Shown here piece after piece: positions 25,455 through 35,549 of a stretch of DNA of 64,000 nucleotides (position 1 is the first letter of the stretch; the number at the start of each line of letters is the position of its first letter). Made by a program: the position numbers and the translations under genes. Source of the DNA: Seriola aureovittata (Eukaryota; Chordata; Actinopteri; Carangiformes; Carangidae); assembly GCF_021018895.1 (NCBI RefSeq), contig NC_079368.1:10409501-10473500 (forward strand). Reading direction: 5' to 3'. A model generated the notes under the pieces. The model was not told the DNA's origin, did not search any database, and saw nothing but the letters and a program-made list of their open reading frames with translations.

Positions 25455-27766
25455 TCACCTATCAGATGTCAGGCTGTGATTCACTTCCTCCACCTGTCAT
25501 ATATCACTGTATTTTGCCTGTGTTGTGTGTGTGTGTTCTTCACAGAGGTCTGGACCTGGTCAATGTCCACCTGTTCCATGATGCCTCCAACCTCACTGCC
25601 TGCGAATCCAGTCCTTCCATTTACTCAGCCAACCGCAAAAACGCTCTCAGATACGTCATCAACAGGTCAGATTTGCAGCCGCACACAACCACGCAAAAGC
25701 ATCTGACTGTAAAACGCTCAAAGAGACAGAAAATATCCACCGAGTTAAACCCAAAAGTACAATTTAAGACTTGGTTAAAAGGCTGTTGTGAATGGAATTG
25801 GTCCGATAATGTCCGAGCTAATATCATCTGCTATCAAACAGCCTTTCCTCTCCTGTAAACAGGATGTTTCATCATATTTATGTGAATGCGTACACACCCA
25901 AAGTAAAGTTTCATAGAAATATAGAGCCAAACATCTGTGTGACTTCCTTCCAGGATATCAGACAGCCGCTACACTCCTCTGCCTTTCTTCCTGTTTGGAG
26001 ACTTCAACTTCCGCCTGGACACACTTAGTCTGGTCCAGGTAACAACTTTACTTCCTCCTGAAGCTCATGTGATGAGGATGTTTATTATCCTGGCATTTTG
26101 ACACAAACCCTCCCTGTGTGTCTGTATTTCTGTGAGCAGCATCTGTCCACCTCGGCAGATGTGCAGACAGTGAAGAAGGACAGCAGTAATGAAGTGGAGA
26201 AAATCATCTGCGAAGAAAAAGACAATGACCACCAGGTGGTTAAAACTATCAGTTAAAACATCAGCTAATGTTTTACTTTGAAGTGCTGCTTTCACTTGAC
26301 TTGTCTTGACTCGTTGTGCAGGTGTTGCTCCAAATTGAGGAGAAGCTGTTTGCCTATCTGCACCAGGCGTATTTCAGGGAGGACAACGTCCCATCAGTGA
26401 GACCTTTCACCCACACAAACCCCAGCAGCTACACAGAAACTCTGCAATGTGACTATAACTGATAATACAACAGGCTGCTTAGCAACAATCTGGCATATCT
26501 TCACAGTTTTTAGATTAGATCTTATAAGCGGAAATAAAGTCCTAATAATGACAGTACTGTAAATACAAAAGCTCGGAAGTAAATAAAACTGAGATAACAG
26601 TGACAGCAAATGGGCCTGTCGCCCATGCCAAACTTGTACTCACTCACATCATGATTGTTTTTAATGTGTTTAGTGATTTCCTGTTTTGCCCTAATCGTTA
26701 ATGGCCTCTGTTCCTCAGCTTTTGAAATATGACAAAGAAGTTGCAGTCTTTCATGATGTTATCAGGGAAGAGGACATCAAGTTTCCACCCAGGTAAGACT
26801 CCTAGCTTAACTACTTGCTGGAAACATGCTGTGTAAAACCTCCCAACTCCTAACAACTTTGCTTTCTTTCCCTCTCGCATCCTCCTCAGCTACCCCTACA
26901 GTGAAGAGTACACTAAACCGACCCAGTACATGAACACTCGCTGTCCGGCCTGGTGTGATCGTATTCTCATGTCGCACACTGCCCAAGAATTCATCCACAG
27001 GGTCAGTCAGTGTTTACTGTCATAACTTTCTGCATGTTATCTGTTTGCAAAGTATACTCTGACCCGTATGTGTATATATATATATACAGGATTGCAACTT
27101 CTTAATAGGTTATTTGTTGTCAGATAAGGCTAAGTGGCAAGTGGCACTTTCTAGAGTAGAGTAGTAGAGTCTATTACAAGATTGTCAATTATCTTAAAAG
27201 ATAACCAAGGGTTTATTTTTAGTTAGTGCATGACCTGAGCAAATGAAGCACCCCTTGTTGTCCTAGTGTTAGAAATAAGAAGTAAAATGTAATATCAGAC
27301 ATTTCACTCTAAGCAAAAATTGAAATTTGTGCTAACTGCTGAAGTGTAGTATCTGTGATTAGCATCATGCTGTTGTTTTCAATGTGCGACAAAAAAATAA
27401 ATATTGGAAAACATGCCTGTTTGTGTGTAATGGCTCCGATTTGAACAGATTTCTTTTTTAGCATTGTCATCATATCGTCATGTCGCCTCAACATTTACTT
27501 TGTCCTTTATTTTGTTGCTCGTCCAAATGATATAGATGTTCATTCTTCTTTTACAGAGAGATGACGATGAGAGGGGCGTTGTTTACGACACATTGGGCCC
27601 TAACGTCTGTATGGGAGACCATAAGGTAACAGTTTGAGTAGTATAAATAGTATGTACAAGGTGCAGTCAAATAAAAGCAGCCATGCAGACTAACTCTGGT
27701 GTGTTTCTTGTGTTTTCTCTACAGCCTGTTTTCCTGTTCTTCTCACTGAAGACAAACGGCCATTGA
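12611..27766 (+). CDS. inpp5a: Inositol polyphosphate 5-phosphatase, INPP5A type, 15 exons, 394 aa
   Basis: Exons: 12611-12670, 18744-18785, 19198-19298, 19794-19881, 23061-23124, 23766-23869, 24143-24195, 25546-25665, 25954-26038, 26140-26235, 26322-26396, 26719-26792, 26890-27001, 27557-27625, 27725-27766. The sum is 1185 nt, in phase. It resembles INPP5A along its whole length, from LLVTANVGSLFD near the N-terminus. That family dephosphorylates soluble Ins(1,4,5)P3 and Ins(1,3,4,5)P4, ending calcium signals. Catalytic signatures are complete: GDFNFRLD (226-233), CPAWCDRIL (339-347) and GDHKPV (378-383). Oddity: it stops 12 residues after DHK (N-G-H end) and lacks the C-terminal CaaX box by which INPP5A is farnesylated to membranes. 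The position beside nkx6.3 rather than nkx6.2 suggests an ancient paralogue of INPP5A, not its orthologue. The start codon is supported by the family N-terminus. Confidence 0.92.
15366..15815. repeat. Teleost interspersed repeat ('...AGAGGCATAAAA' family)
   Basis: Starts with 'gcctctgcc' and ends with 'cataatgcctccggc...ggcgggcacagaggcataaaa', with the internal phrases 'gaagaaattccctcatgg', 'gagatatcacattcaagag' and 'gtcacagtgacct'. I recognise this order from a non-coding repeat present in very many percomorph introns. The short inverted ends (GCCTCTG / CAGAGGC) suggest a DNA-transposon-derived element. Confidence 0.7.
17455..17680. repeat. Teleost interspersed repeat ('CCCTGTTCAGACATGGTATTAACAT' family)
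   Basis: Phrases 'gccctgttcagacatggta', 'cacaagtggacagctctaa', 'cagaccacattattttagca' and 'gtgtgaatgcaaatgtgttt' follow each other as in a non-autonomous DNA element common in fish genomes. Divergence is moderate. No target duplication was identified. Confidence 0.65.
19500..19705. repeat. Relic of a teleost repeat ending in the 'GACTAATC..TTAATCG' motif
   Basis: 'cccatcacaattccctaaag', 'aagctgacatatttgag', 'attatcaaaatcattgcaga' and 'cgacagactaatcagttaat' appear in the order of a repeat I know as frequent in fish introns. The copy is shortened in the middle and diverged. It sits in intron 3 of the inpp5a-like gene. Confidence 0.6.
21158..21520. repeat. Cluster of G-rich and C-rich low-complexity tracts
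   Basis: Three tracts: G-runs of 4-8 separated by single T/TGA at 21158-21185; C-runs of 4-6 at 21338-21376; and an uninterrupted run of 18 G at 21503-21520 after a GGA repeat. The first and third fit G-quadruplex formation on the + strand, the second on the - strand. Confidence 0.75.
21950..22330. promoter_or_regulatory. Candidate conserved non-coding element in intron 4
   Basis: Unique, GC-balanced sequence that stands out from the AT-rich intron. It is dense in transcription-factor-like words: CACTAATTGCCGC (homeodomain-like) at 22018-22030, GACAATGG (SOX-like) at 22041-22048, TGATTAATCAGATCA at 22309-22323 and a TTTTAAATTGTTTTAATTTTC block at 22262-22282. No open splice-bounded reading frame fits the gene. 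The regulatory call rests on composition and motif density only. Confidence 0.4.
23520..23690. promoter_or_regulatory. Candidate conserved non-coding element in intron 5
   Basis: A unique GC-balanced island with ATAAACATCC (forkhead-like, reverse orientation), GATTGTTGTTCGCC and TTATTGATTG words, inside the 641-bp intron before the exon at 23766. It is not translatable in phase with its neighbours. The evidence is compositional. Confidence 0.3.
25374..25451. repeat. (CA)n microsatellite
   Basis: Almost pure CA dinucleotides with one AAA interruption at about 25401. Located in intron 7 of the inpp5a-like gene, about 95 bp before the exon at 25546. Confidence 0.95.
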
Positions 27767-27800
27767 CTTTGATCCTTCTCAAAGGTAAGAGCATGTGCCA

Positions 27801-27804
<4 letters not shown>

Positions 27805-27882
<78 letters not shown>
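27805..27882. repeat. (GT)n microsatellite, about 39 units
   Basis: Pure GT run starting 20 bp after a candidate 5' splice site (AAAG|GTAAGA, exon end 27785) downstream of the inpp5a-like stop codon. Confidence 0.95.
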
Positions 27883-27885
<3 letters not shown>

Positions 27886-28009
27886 GTCCAGCACGTGGAG
27901 GTGTAGCTGTGTCCTGTGTTGACTCCAGAGGGAGGATTCAGAGTGTGAGAGCGATCACAGTAATCTTGCTCCGGTCCCTGGAGAGCCATAACCCAGGCTG
28001 GCCCAGTGG

Positions 28010-28290
28010 AGTCAGGATATGAACTAAGATGAAGTGCCTGCGGGACACAAGCGCTCCTTTGTGTCCAGTGTAGTTGGAGCACAAGCGATCAGCACCTTTT
28101 ACTGATCTATGTCTATTGAATCCTCTCCACTGTCACTGTGGCTACACACTAAGTGCATTGCCGGCCCGCTTTTCATTAATTACCATCTGGTCGGTCGGAG
28201 GGAGAGACATACATTGTGCTCGACAGCATATTGGCATTTTTACGGCCGTGATTTTGTTTTGCTGCCGTTTAAATTTATTTTTTACAGGAT
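28010..28290. promoter_or_regulatory. Candidate conserved element with an NKX6-type TTAATTAC site
   Basis: A unique, GC-balanced island between two GT microsatellites. It contains TTAATTAC (28176-28183), the reported NKX6.1 consensus, within CATTAATTACCATCTGG, plus GGACACAAGCGCTCCTTTGTGTCC (28037-28060), an inverted repeat with SOX-like ends. It lies about 5 kb beyond the 3' end of the minus-strand nkx6.3. TTAATTAC also occurs elsewhere in the window (see findings), so the motif alone is weak. Confidence 0.4.
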
Positions 28291-28670
28291 GGACTGTTTT
28301 TTCATGAGGGTCCCTCTTCACAGGGCTGCAAAATGATGAGTTGCACACAACGAAGCTACTCCTTTTGTGTTTGACATTTTGAGGCAAAGAACAAGATCAT
28401 TCCAGTGCATCAGTAACTTTTTGTTTCTAAGGCTACGTTTTAGCTCAAACGGAGATGTCTTACATCATATATACAATGGAAGTTGATAAATGGGGTAGAC
28501 ATTATTCATAATCCATGTGAGCAAGATACAGTGTCTCCACCCACTGCATCCTGCATCTGCACTCTGATCTACTTGGAGAAAAAAGACACATTTCCACACT
28601 GGTTGAATCAAGTCCTGCTGTAGATCTACTCTCATTTCTGTACTTTGGATTCTGATGGTACACAATGTAT

Positions 28671-28671
<1 letters not shown>

Positions 28672-28716
<45 letters not shown>

Positions 28717-28742
28717 GTGTGTGTGTGTGTGTGTGTGTGTGT
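28672..28742. repeat. (GT)n microsatellite next to a splice acceptor
   Basis: Two GT runs broken by one TT at about 28714, ending 9 bp before the acceptor CTGCTGCAG at 28743-28751. Confidence 0.95.
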
Positions 28743-28751
28743 CTGCTGCAG

Positions 28752-31130
28752 GTCCCATCCTTGGAGCTCCGCCACAGTATCAGTACCAGAGGGTAATCAG
28801 CACAATGGTTACCAACTACAACCCACCCGCCGCAGGCCTCGACTCAGTTTAACGCACCATCCTAACATAACTGGTTTCTCACATCTGCTCTCGCTGCCAC
28901 ACACTGTTGACCACAGCTTTAGTGACTTGAGCACAGATTAATCTGCAGCTGTCATGAATTTCTGAGGCAGTTTTCCTCTCACTCGCAGACGTCCCCTGGC
29001 CTGAAAACCCAGTCACACTGAGGATGTTCCTAGAATTCCTGCTGTGTTGTTTTTTTTTTTGTTTTTTTTTGTTTTTTTTTTCAAATGGGACCAATCAATG
29101 ATGTAAAGACTCAAGTGTGTGACTCTGGACCAGGCCCTTTACACGGACATGTACATGCATATGCAAAACCTTCTTAAATTTTTTTATTAGTGTGATTGAA
29201 GCTGTTGACTTTTTGAAAATATGTCTTTTATTTTAGGCGGTGTCAGACAAACCACAGGCCAGCAGATCACAAATTTACTCATTCCTCATTGGCCCTAAAT
29301 AATTGATTAAATCTCAACAGTTAGTCAGGCCACACTGTTGCAACTGAACTAGAGAGCTTCCACTCAGTAAATTTTAACTTAGCAGTTGAATTCAGCCAAT
29401 CATAATCCAGTATCATGAAACACAGTGTAAGTAATGTGTAGCTAAAGATTTAGAAGAGTATTAGTGTTATCATGAGGCAGAGTGTATGTAGAGATTGAAT
29501 CATGAAAACTAAACAATATGGGATCTTTAATATCAAGTATTGGACATAGGTCCTACTGACTACATGTGTATGCATTTATTTTGTATTTGATGCCATTTTT
29601 AGTTCAGGTATTTATTTTGTTGAAGTTGTTTACTATGACTGTAAGCAGCATTTCACACCAGAGGGAAACACAGTAGAGGAATGCTGCTATCTCAGTTTCC
29701 TGTCCACATCTTTGATCAGATGTCCTCTGTAGATAACACCTTGAAGAATTTCTTACTGACATGTTGTTTTTCATACATGTGGCTACTTCACACACAGCAG
29801 CTTTAACTGTGTCAGATGTGTCCTGATCACATAACAAATTCAGTTTCAGAGTGGATTTTGATAAAGTTTTTAATACTGACATTATTTAGAAAGGACACTA
29901 GACAGTCTTAACATTTTAAAGCAACAACGAACCAACCGCAGCAGTCTAGTCTGTGTATGAATGCTGTGGCAGGGGCTGAATTTATGAACAGAATCTTTTA
30001 CCCTGTTAAATTTATAAAGACATTCTTTCTATGAACCAACTTTACATGTATACCAAGTGCTTTATTCCACAAGCTGCAACTCAGCAGTCCTCGGTTTGTC
30101 TGTTTTAGCTGTCTTCACTCAGTGAAAGTTATCTTTTCAGTTAATCACACAGAAATCTGTTCCACCCTGTTCTGGTTGGCATCAACCTTATTTCATTGCC
30201 AAAAGAATGATGCTGTCGGCCTCGTGTGTTTACGTCTAACTGTAGTTAGGGAGTGTGGATGTTTGATTCACATGGCTTCACAAAAACTTCACGAAACCCT
30301 GCATATATACAGTTTATACACACACACACACACACACACACACGTGCACCCACAGACAACACAAAGGTTGTTTTGGATTTGTTCGATTCTTGTTGCATTT
30401 TGTTTCTTTGACTCGTAGTCTCACACTGTAGCACCAGCGCTGTAATATATTTTTGATGTGTGGATTATCAGTTTGATTTTGTTTTTCTTTCACTGGCTTT
30501 AACAATGACCCAGAGATTTAAAATATGTTTGTGGTTTGTTACTTGTTGTATTTTGATTTTTTTTGTGTGTGTATGTGTTTTGTGAGGGTTCTCTTGTCTT
30601 AAACAGCTTGGTGTTACAGCACTCAGTATATATTCATTCAAAAGTACTTTTTCACGCATAAATTCACAAGATATTCATATTAAGTTTGGACTCATTTGTA
30701 CAGAGGGATTCGTTATAACAAGCTTAAAGTGGCAATCTCAAACAGTTTCATTTAAGTAAGTGTCTTTTCAGTCGCTATCTGTTGCTGAGTGGAGTAACAA
30801 TGGAGATTGAGCCTATGACCCACTGATGAGATTATATAGAAGTCTGCATTTTACAGTTTAATGAACTCGGTGTCTGGTATGACAACATTGGAACATGAGT
30901 CACTTATACAAATGAGTGGTTCAAACCTGATAATGAAACTGTGATCTTTGAGATTGCAACTTTAAGACTCAGTGATGCAAACATCAGAAATAAACGTTTA
31001 GCAGTTCATCGTTGACCAGTCCTGGGAGTGGGGTTGGTTACATGGCCAGTATCACCCTTTGATGAACTCTGGTCCAACACTACAACATTGTGATATTTCA
31101 CTTTTGTAAATAAAATATTACCCTCATCTA
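28752..31130 (+). other. Probable terminal 3' UTR exon of the inpp5a-like gene
   Basis: An acceptor-like CTGCTGCAG ends at 28751, and the preceding candidate donor is at 27785|27786, only 19 nt after the stop codon, so the junction would not trigger nonsense-mediated decay. The exon starts with an open frame reading G-P-I-L-G-A-P-P-Q-Y-Q to TAA 28850-28852, in a different frame from the main coding sequence. A poly(A) signal AATAAA lies at 31109-31114. Otherwise it is AT-rich, with T-runs (29048-29080) and a short (CA)n at 30317-30343. Alternatively transcription ends nearer to the stop codon. Confidence 0.4.
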
Positions 31131-31139
31131 TATGTTGCG

Positions 31140-33000
31140 TTATTATTTATTGGCTTTAGTGTAAATACGTTTATGTTGCAACACAAAGTCAGGGATTTTA
31201 AGATTGACCTCTTCGGCTTTTGGGAACAACCATTACAACTCGATTCAGTCAGGCCTTTCTGGGGAGCACTGAGAGAAAGATGTGACCATGTCCATCTACA
31301 AACTCATTGTCATCATTTCCCACATGAAGCTGATGGACCTGAAAGGCTAGGTAAAGCACTGCATGCCACAGGGTGTGTGCTTCTATATGCAGCTGCCTTT
31401 CCAGTTACAGCTGATCGTAGCTTAACTGATCTGAACTGGTGTTACGTAAAAGTTGCAAGAAAGAAGTCAACAGATTATACTTTTATTATTGTTCTTTTTA
31501 TATTATAGGTATACACTAATGCTGACTTTTTTTGCAGGTCAGATTGAAGTAATTTGGACCAGATTCATGCAAAATAAACTCACTAACGTAATGGAAGGTG
31601 TATATTACTTTATTTCTGTGTTATGCATTAAGTTTCCATAGTTTTCCAGATTTCAGGCATGGATTGAGCTGCACTTATATTGAGGTAGAAGAAGAATTAC
31701 ATCTAAAACAGAGGCGGTATCAAGGCTGCCCTCTAAAGCTGGAATGGGCTGGCCATTTTGTTCAGACGGAAAGTCTTCAAGGGCCGACAAATCAAGTGAC
31801 TGATTCTAACCTTTATTGCATTTCATTTTTGTGTTTGGTTTCAAAGAGATGAATCCAGATTTATAAAAAATAATCGCTGACAGCAGTGTGTATTTGCCTC
31901 CTGAAAATATATATTTCACACAGATTTTATAATGCAGGATCACTTTTAAATTTGTGCTATCATAGCTCCAACATGGACTTGAGTAACAGTTACTTAATGA
32001 CAGAATACATTGTTGGTACACACCAGCATATTTTGTTGTCTTCGACGTGAGTGTCTCTGCAGCATTCCTCGGTTTCTCCTTTGACAGACTCATCTGGCCT
32101 GATGTCAGCTGCCTGAACCAGATGGAGTCTGAACTCACGGAGCTTAAATGGTGAATGAGCTGCTCTGCTGCTATTGATTTTATGTTGGAGTGGGTTGTGG
32201 GGGTCATTGTCTTCAATTAAGCCATACCACACTGGTAAATCACGCAAGATTCGACCTTTGACCATTGCAGTTCTCTTCAGCTTTTGTTCATTTTTGCTTG
32301 CTGTTTCATTTTAACTGTCACTTGGCAGCAAATACAGGGACAGAATTTGAGCAAATGCAGCCAAATAATGTTTCAGTTTGTATTTAAAAGTAAGAAATTA
32401 ACCACCAATTTTGATAAATAATCCACAATCAGGTGTTTTTTTTTTACTTTGTCCACCTTAACATTTTCACAGTTTCAAAGGTAAAATAATGAAAACATTT
32501 AACTTTATTTTAACCAGCTTCAAGTCAACATTGAGTTTCAGCATGCAGCAGAATACTATATTATACTAGATGATAACAAGGAGCCGAGGCTGTTCCCTGT
32601 AAATGTTTCATTATCTAATTATCTACTCTGCACTGATTTAATGTAAATAAAAGTGTATCCCTGCCTTTAATCAGCACATTATGCATTATAGCAGAAGTCT
32701 CATGTAGAGTCTGCACCAAGAAAGTGAAATTATATAATTTAAAAGCAAATTCCCCAGAAATAGTCCTAAAATTACTCTACATACAGATTTATCATTGTTT
32801 TTTATGTTTAAAAGAATTTTCTGAATTTCTGATCGTAGAGGTAATGATATTTGCCACATTTAATAGCAGCGAGTACATTAGGTTTAATGGTGATTTAAGG
32901 AAGATTCATTAAGTTATTTTACTTTTCAGTTTCATTTTGAAATTCAAATAATCACAAACGACTTCAGCTGTTCAAAAAGGGTGTCAGGTTACTCTCTTGT
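31140..33000. other. Intergenic DNA between the inpp5a-like gene and nkx6.3
   Basis: No gene was recognised. Mostly AT-rich. The part 32040-32270 is GC-balanced and unique (AGCAGCATTCC..., CTTCAATTAAGCC), and is the best candidate for a regulatory element near the 3' side of nkx6.3. Confidence 0.4.
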
Positions 33001-33002
33001 TA

Positions 33003-33008
33003 TTTATT
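33003..33008 (-). terminator. nkx6.3: Candidate poly(A) signal of nkx6.3
   Basis: TTTATT on the + strand is AATAAA on the gene strand, 427 bp beyond the stop codon. Other hexamers occur farther left, so this is only the nearest clear choice. Confidence 0.4.
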
Positions 33009-33330
33009 TATCAGTATTACCAATAGCATCATGCAATTTTTTCATGTACTTTTCCTGTGTTTTTACAAAATGAAGTGTATGACACAACTCCCCCCCCCCC
33101 ACATATCAGTGTAACATCACACAGGCCAAAGATCATTTCTTACAGTAACTTACAAAAGTAAACAACTTTTTTTTTTAGCTTCATTTTTTCAGCCTCTTTG
33201 TCGCTGAACCTTCTTGCTGCTCTTTCGTCGGACGAGCACAGATGACCTTTGCTGAACATGCGTAACTGCTTGATTAAACGTTGTATTCAAAACTAAATAT
33301 TTTCATTTAATCATGCAGGTCTGCTGAGAA

Positions 33331-33409
33331 GCGTGTGTGTGTGTGTGTGTGTGCGTGTGTGCGCACGCGTGCGTGTGTGTCTGTGTGCGCGCGCGCCTGT
33401 GTCCGCGTG
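33331..33409. repeat. GT/GC alternating purine-pyrimidine tract in the nkx6.3 3' UTR
   Basis: Perfect purine-pyrimidine alternation over 33331-33380, including a GCGCACGCGTGCG core, then a second block TGTGTGCGCGCGCGC. It begins 26 bp after the stop codon. Such sequence favours left-handed Z-DNA. Confidence 0.85.
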
Positions 33410-33434
33410 GCCGGGTAATTCGCACGTGGTGTTT

Positions 33435-35109
33435 TCAGACTTGGTGCGGCCCGAGGCGCAGGACAGAGAAAGCCCTGCGGTGTTTGCGCAGCAGCAATCG
33501 GATCTTGTCGTCGTCAGAGTCCGGGTCCAGAGGCTTGTTGTACTCCTCGTCCTCCACCTCGTTCTCCGAGGCCTCGCCGCCCTGCCCCGCGTGGCTGGCC
33601 TGCGTGGAGCTCGGCTCTGAGGCGCTTTTCTTCCTCCACTTGGTGCGTCGGTTCTGAAACCACACCTGAACACAACAAGGTTTTGTTCTTACTGTCTGTG
33701 ACTCATAGCAGACAGACAAGTAATTAACATCATCCATGACCCCATTTCTGAATGACGGTGAGTGTCCTGCTGCTGACTTCCTTATGTGGAAATTACACTG
33801 ATCCAGAAGTTTGAGCTTTTTCTATTGTAGATAATTAAGTAAATAAACGTAATTATTGTAGCACCTTTCAGACCAAGACTAACAAGGTATTCAGGTGCAC
33901 ATAAAACCAAAAGGTACAGCAAAAACATAGAGAAATGAAACTAAAGAAGAAGCCATGTGTTAAAAAGTCATCACACAAGGAAGAATCATTTTAAAAGCCA
34001 GTATATGAATGTGCTTTAAACTTTACCTTAACTTGTGATTCAGTCATTCCCAGAGAATAAGCCAGTCTCGCTCTCTCAGGCCCGGCCAAGTATTTGGTCT
34101 GCTCGAATGTTTTCTCCAGAGCAAATATCTGATGTCCACTAAATGTTGGTCTGGTGTGTTTCTTCCTGCCGGACATCTCCCCAAGAGGACCGCTACCTGA
34201 ACAATATCAAAGCAGAAAACATTACAGACATAGACATTTGTTTAAACAAAAAAAGGTGTCACAGTTTTTAATTTAGACATTCTGTGTCATGTTTATTCTC
34301 TAGTCAGAAACTGTATTTGCTGCTCATACCCTGAGTGTTGGACTCAATCAATTGAATATTATTGTTTTTTAGGGTTATATATCATGTAGTGTAATATTTA
34401 CATTAATAAACACAGTTTTATGCAGCATGATAAACATAGCAACTACATATTACCTAAAAAATAACATTTGATAGATGTTTGACTGCATGTTTGAAATGAC
34501 CAATCAAACCTTAGATATTACATTTTCAATAAAACACTGATCTAACATCTTATACAATGTAAGGATTGTCAGTGTTTCAGAACAATGGAAAACACAGGTC
34601 AAATCAAGAGGTGAGTCCTCACAGACAGACGGAGGGGAGTTGTAATGTAATGATGGGCTGGATGCTGAGCCCAGGCGGCAGTGTTCAGACTCACTGTTGG
34701 TGCACTGCTGCCTCCCTCCTCTCCAGTCACAGCCGCTCTCAGCCCAGCAGCTCACACTGCGAGCCTTAGTGGGGCACTCGCCACCCGGCTTGGAGAAGCC
34801 ACTCAGCGAGGAGTTGTAGTCTCGGTTATAGTACATGGACGTGCTGGTGACGGAGGGGCCGAACCCCCCCATGGTTGAGTACCCTGACAGCAGGGTGGTG
34901 GTGCCCGTGGAGCCCACCCCGACCATGGAGCGACTCAGGATGTCGCTGATGCCGTGAGGCGTCCCTGCCTGCAGATGGCTGTTCAGGCCCGGGTTGAGCT
35001 TGTAGAAAGAGTTGGGCACCGAGTACTGGCACACCGGTGCCTTGAGGTCCGAGGAGAACTGGTTGAGGCTGTTGTTGAACAGGAAAGACCCCTGGATGTT
35101 TGGATCCAT
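33435..35109 (-). CDS. nkx6.3: Homeobox transcription factor Nkx6.3, complete, 3 exons, 271 aa
   Basis: Exons on the minus strand: 35109-34695, 34196-34027, 33665-33435; total 816 nt in phase. NKX6 proteins are nuclear homeodomain repressors; NKX6-3 acts in stomach endocrine cells and parts of the CNS. Seen: N-terminus [32 protein letters not shown] at 23-41; the NKX6 motif [12 protein letters not shown] at 49-60; homeodomain about 149-208 with [20 protein letters not shown] and [13 protein letters not shown], split by an intron exactly before the V of VWFQNRR; and an acidic tail [20 protein letters not shown]. The C-terminal [13 protein letters not shown] and the short glycine/serine-poor N-terminus favour NKX6.3 over 6.1 and 6.2. 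The start was chosen by family alignment; the frame stays open upstream to another ATG at 35205 but that part has no family resemblance. Confidence 0.95.
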
Positions 35110-35549
35110 GGGAAGTTTGTAACTCTGCCTCCAGGTCTCAGTAACACATCCAGTAAGATCCAGACAAGAAAAGACCTCTGATGGGCCCACGAGAAGTTCT
35201 CTCACCCACAGGTGATGTCTGGATCTGGGATCACACCCCAGATATTCAAATAATTATGAGCACTAATGGCAATTTTAACAAAGTCCCTGGTGTTTGCCAA
35301 AGTTGCTACCACATCAGAAAACGGTGTAGCAGCAGATAAACGCTTCACTCTCGCCCTTCACCTCTTCTCAGCCACAGTGTGGTGTGTGATAGCTCCATAG
35401 CTGAAGTTTTGGTTGAGCCCTCCAGACACAGATGTTAGTGTGCTCCTAAAGACACATGCCTCCTGCCGGCTCTCTCCTCAGAAATCATAAATAAGCAGTA
35501 TCTGGAAATGGAGTGGCACCTTGATAAAGATAGGCCACATTAGAATGCA

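Noticed and set aside
31291..31353. Short frame MSIYKLIVIISHMKLMDLKG
   Set aside because: It ends in TAG after about 20 codons, has no family match and no supporting splice sites; I considered it a chance frame.
34504..34694. Open frame continuing past nkx6.3 exon 1
   Set aside because: A strong donor (GTGAGT) at 34694 and an in-phase exon 2 at 34196 show that this is intron read-through.
35110..35205. N-terminal extension of nkx6.3 to an upstream ATG at 35205
   Set aside because: The added residues have no resemblance to NKX6 proteins, while [10 protein letters not shown] at 35109 matches the family start.
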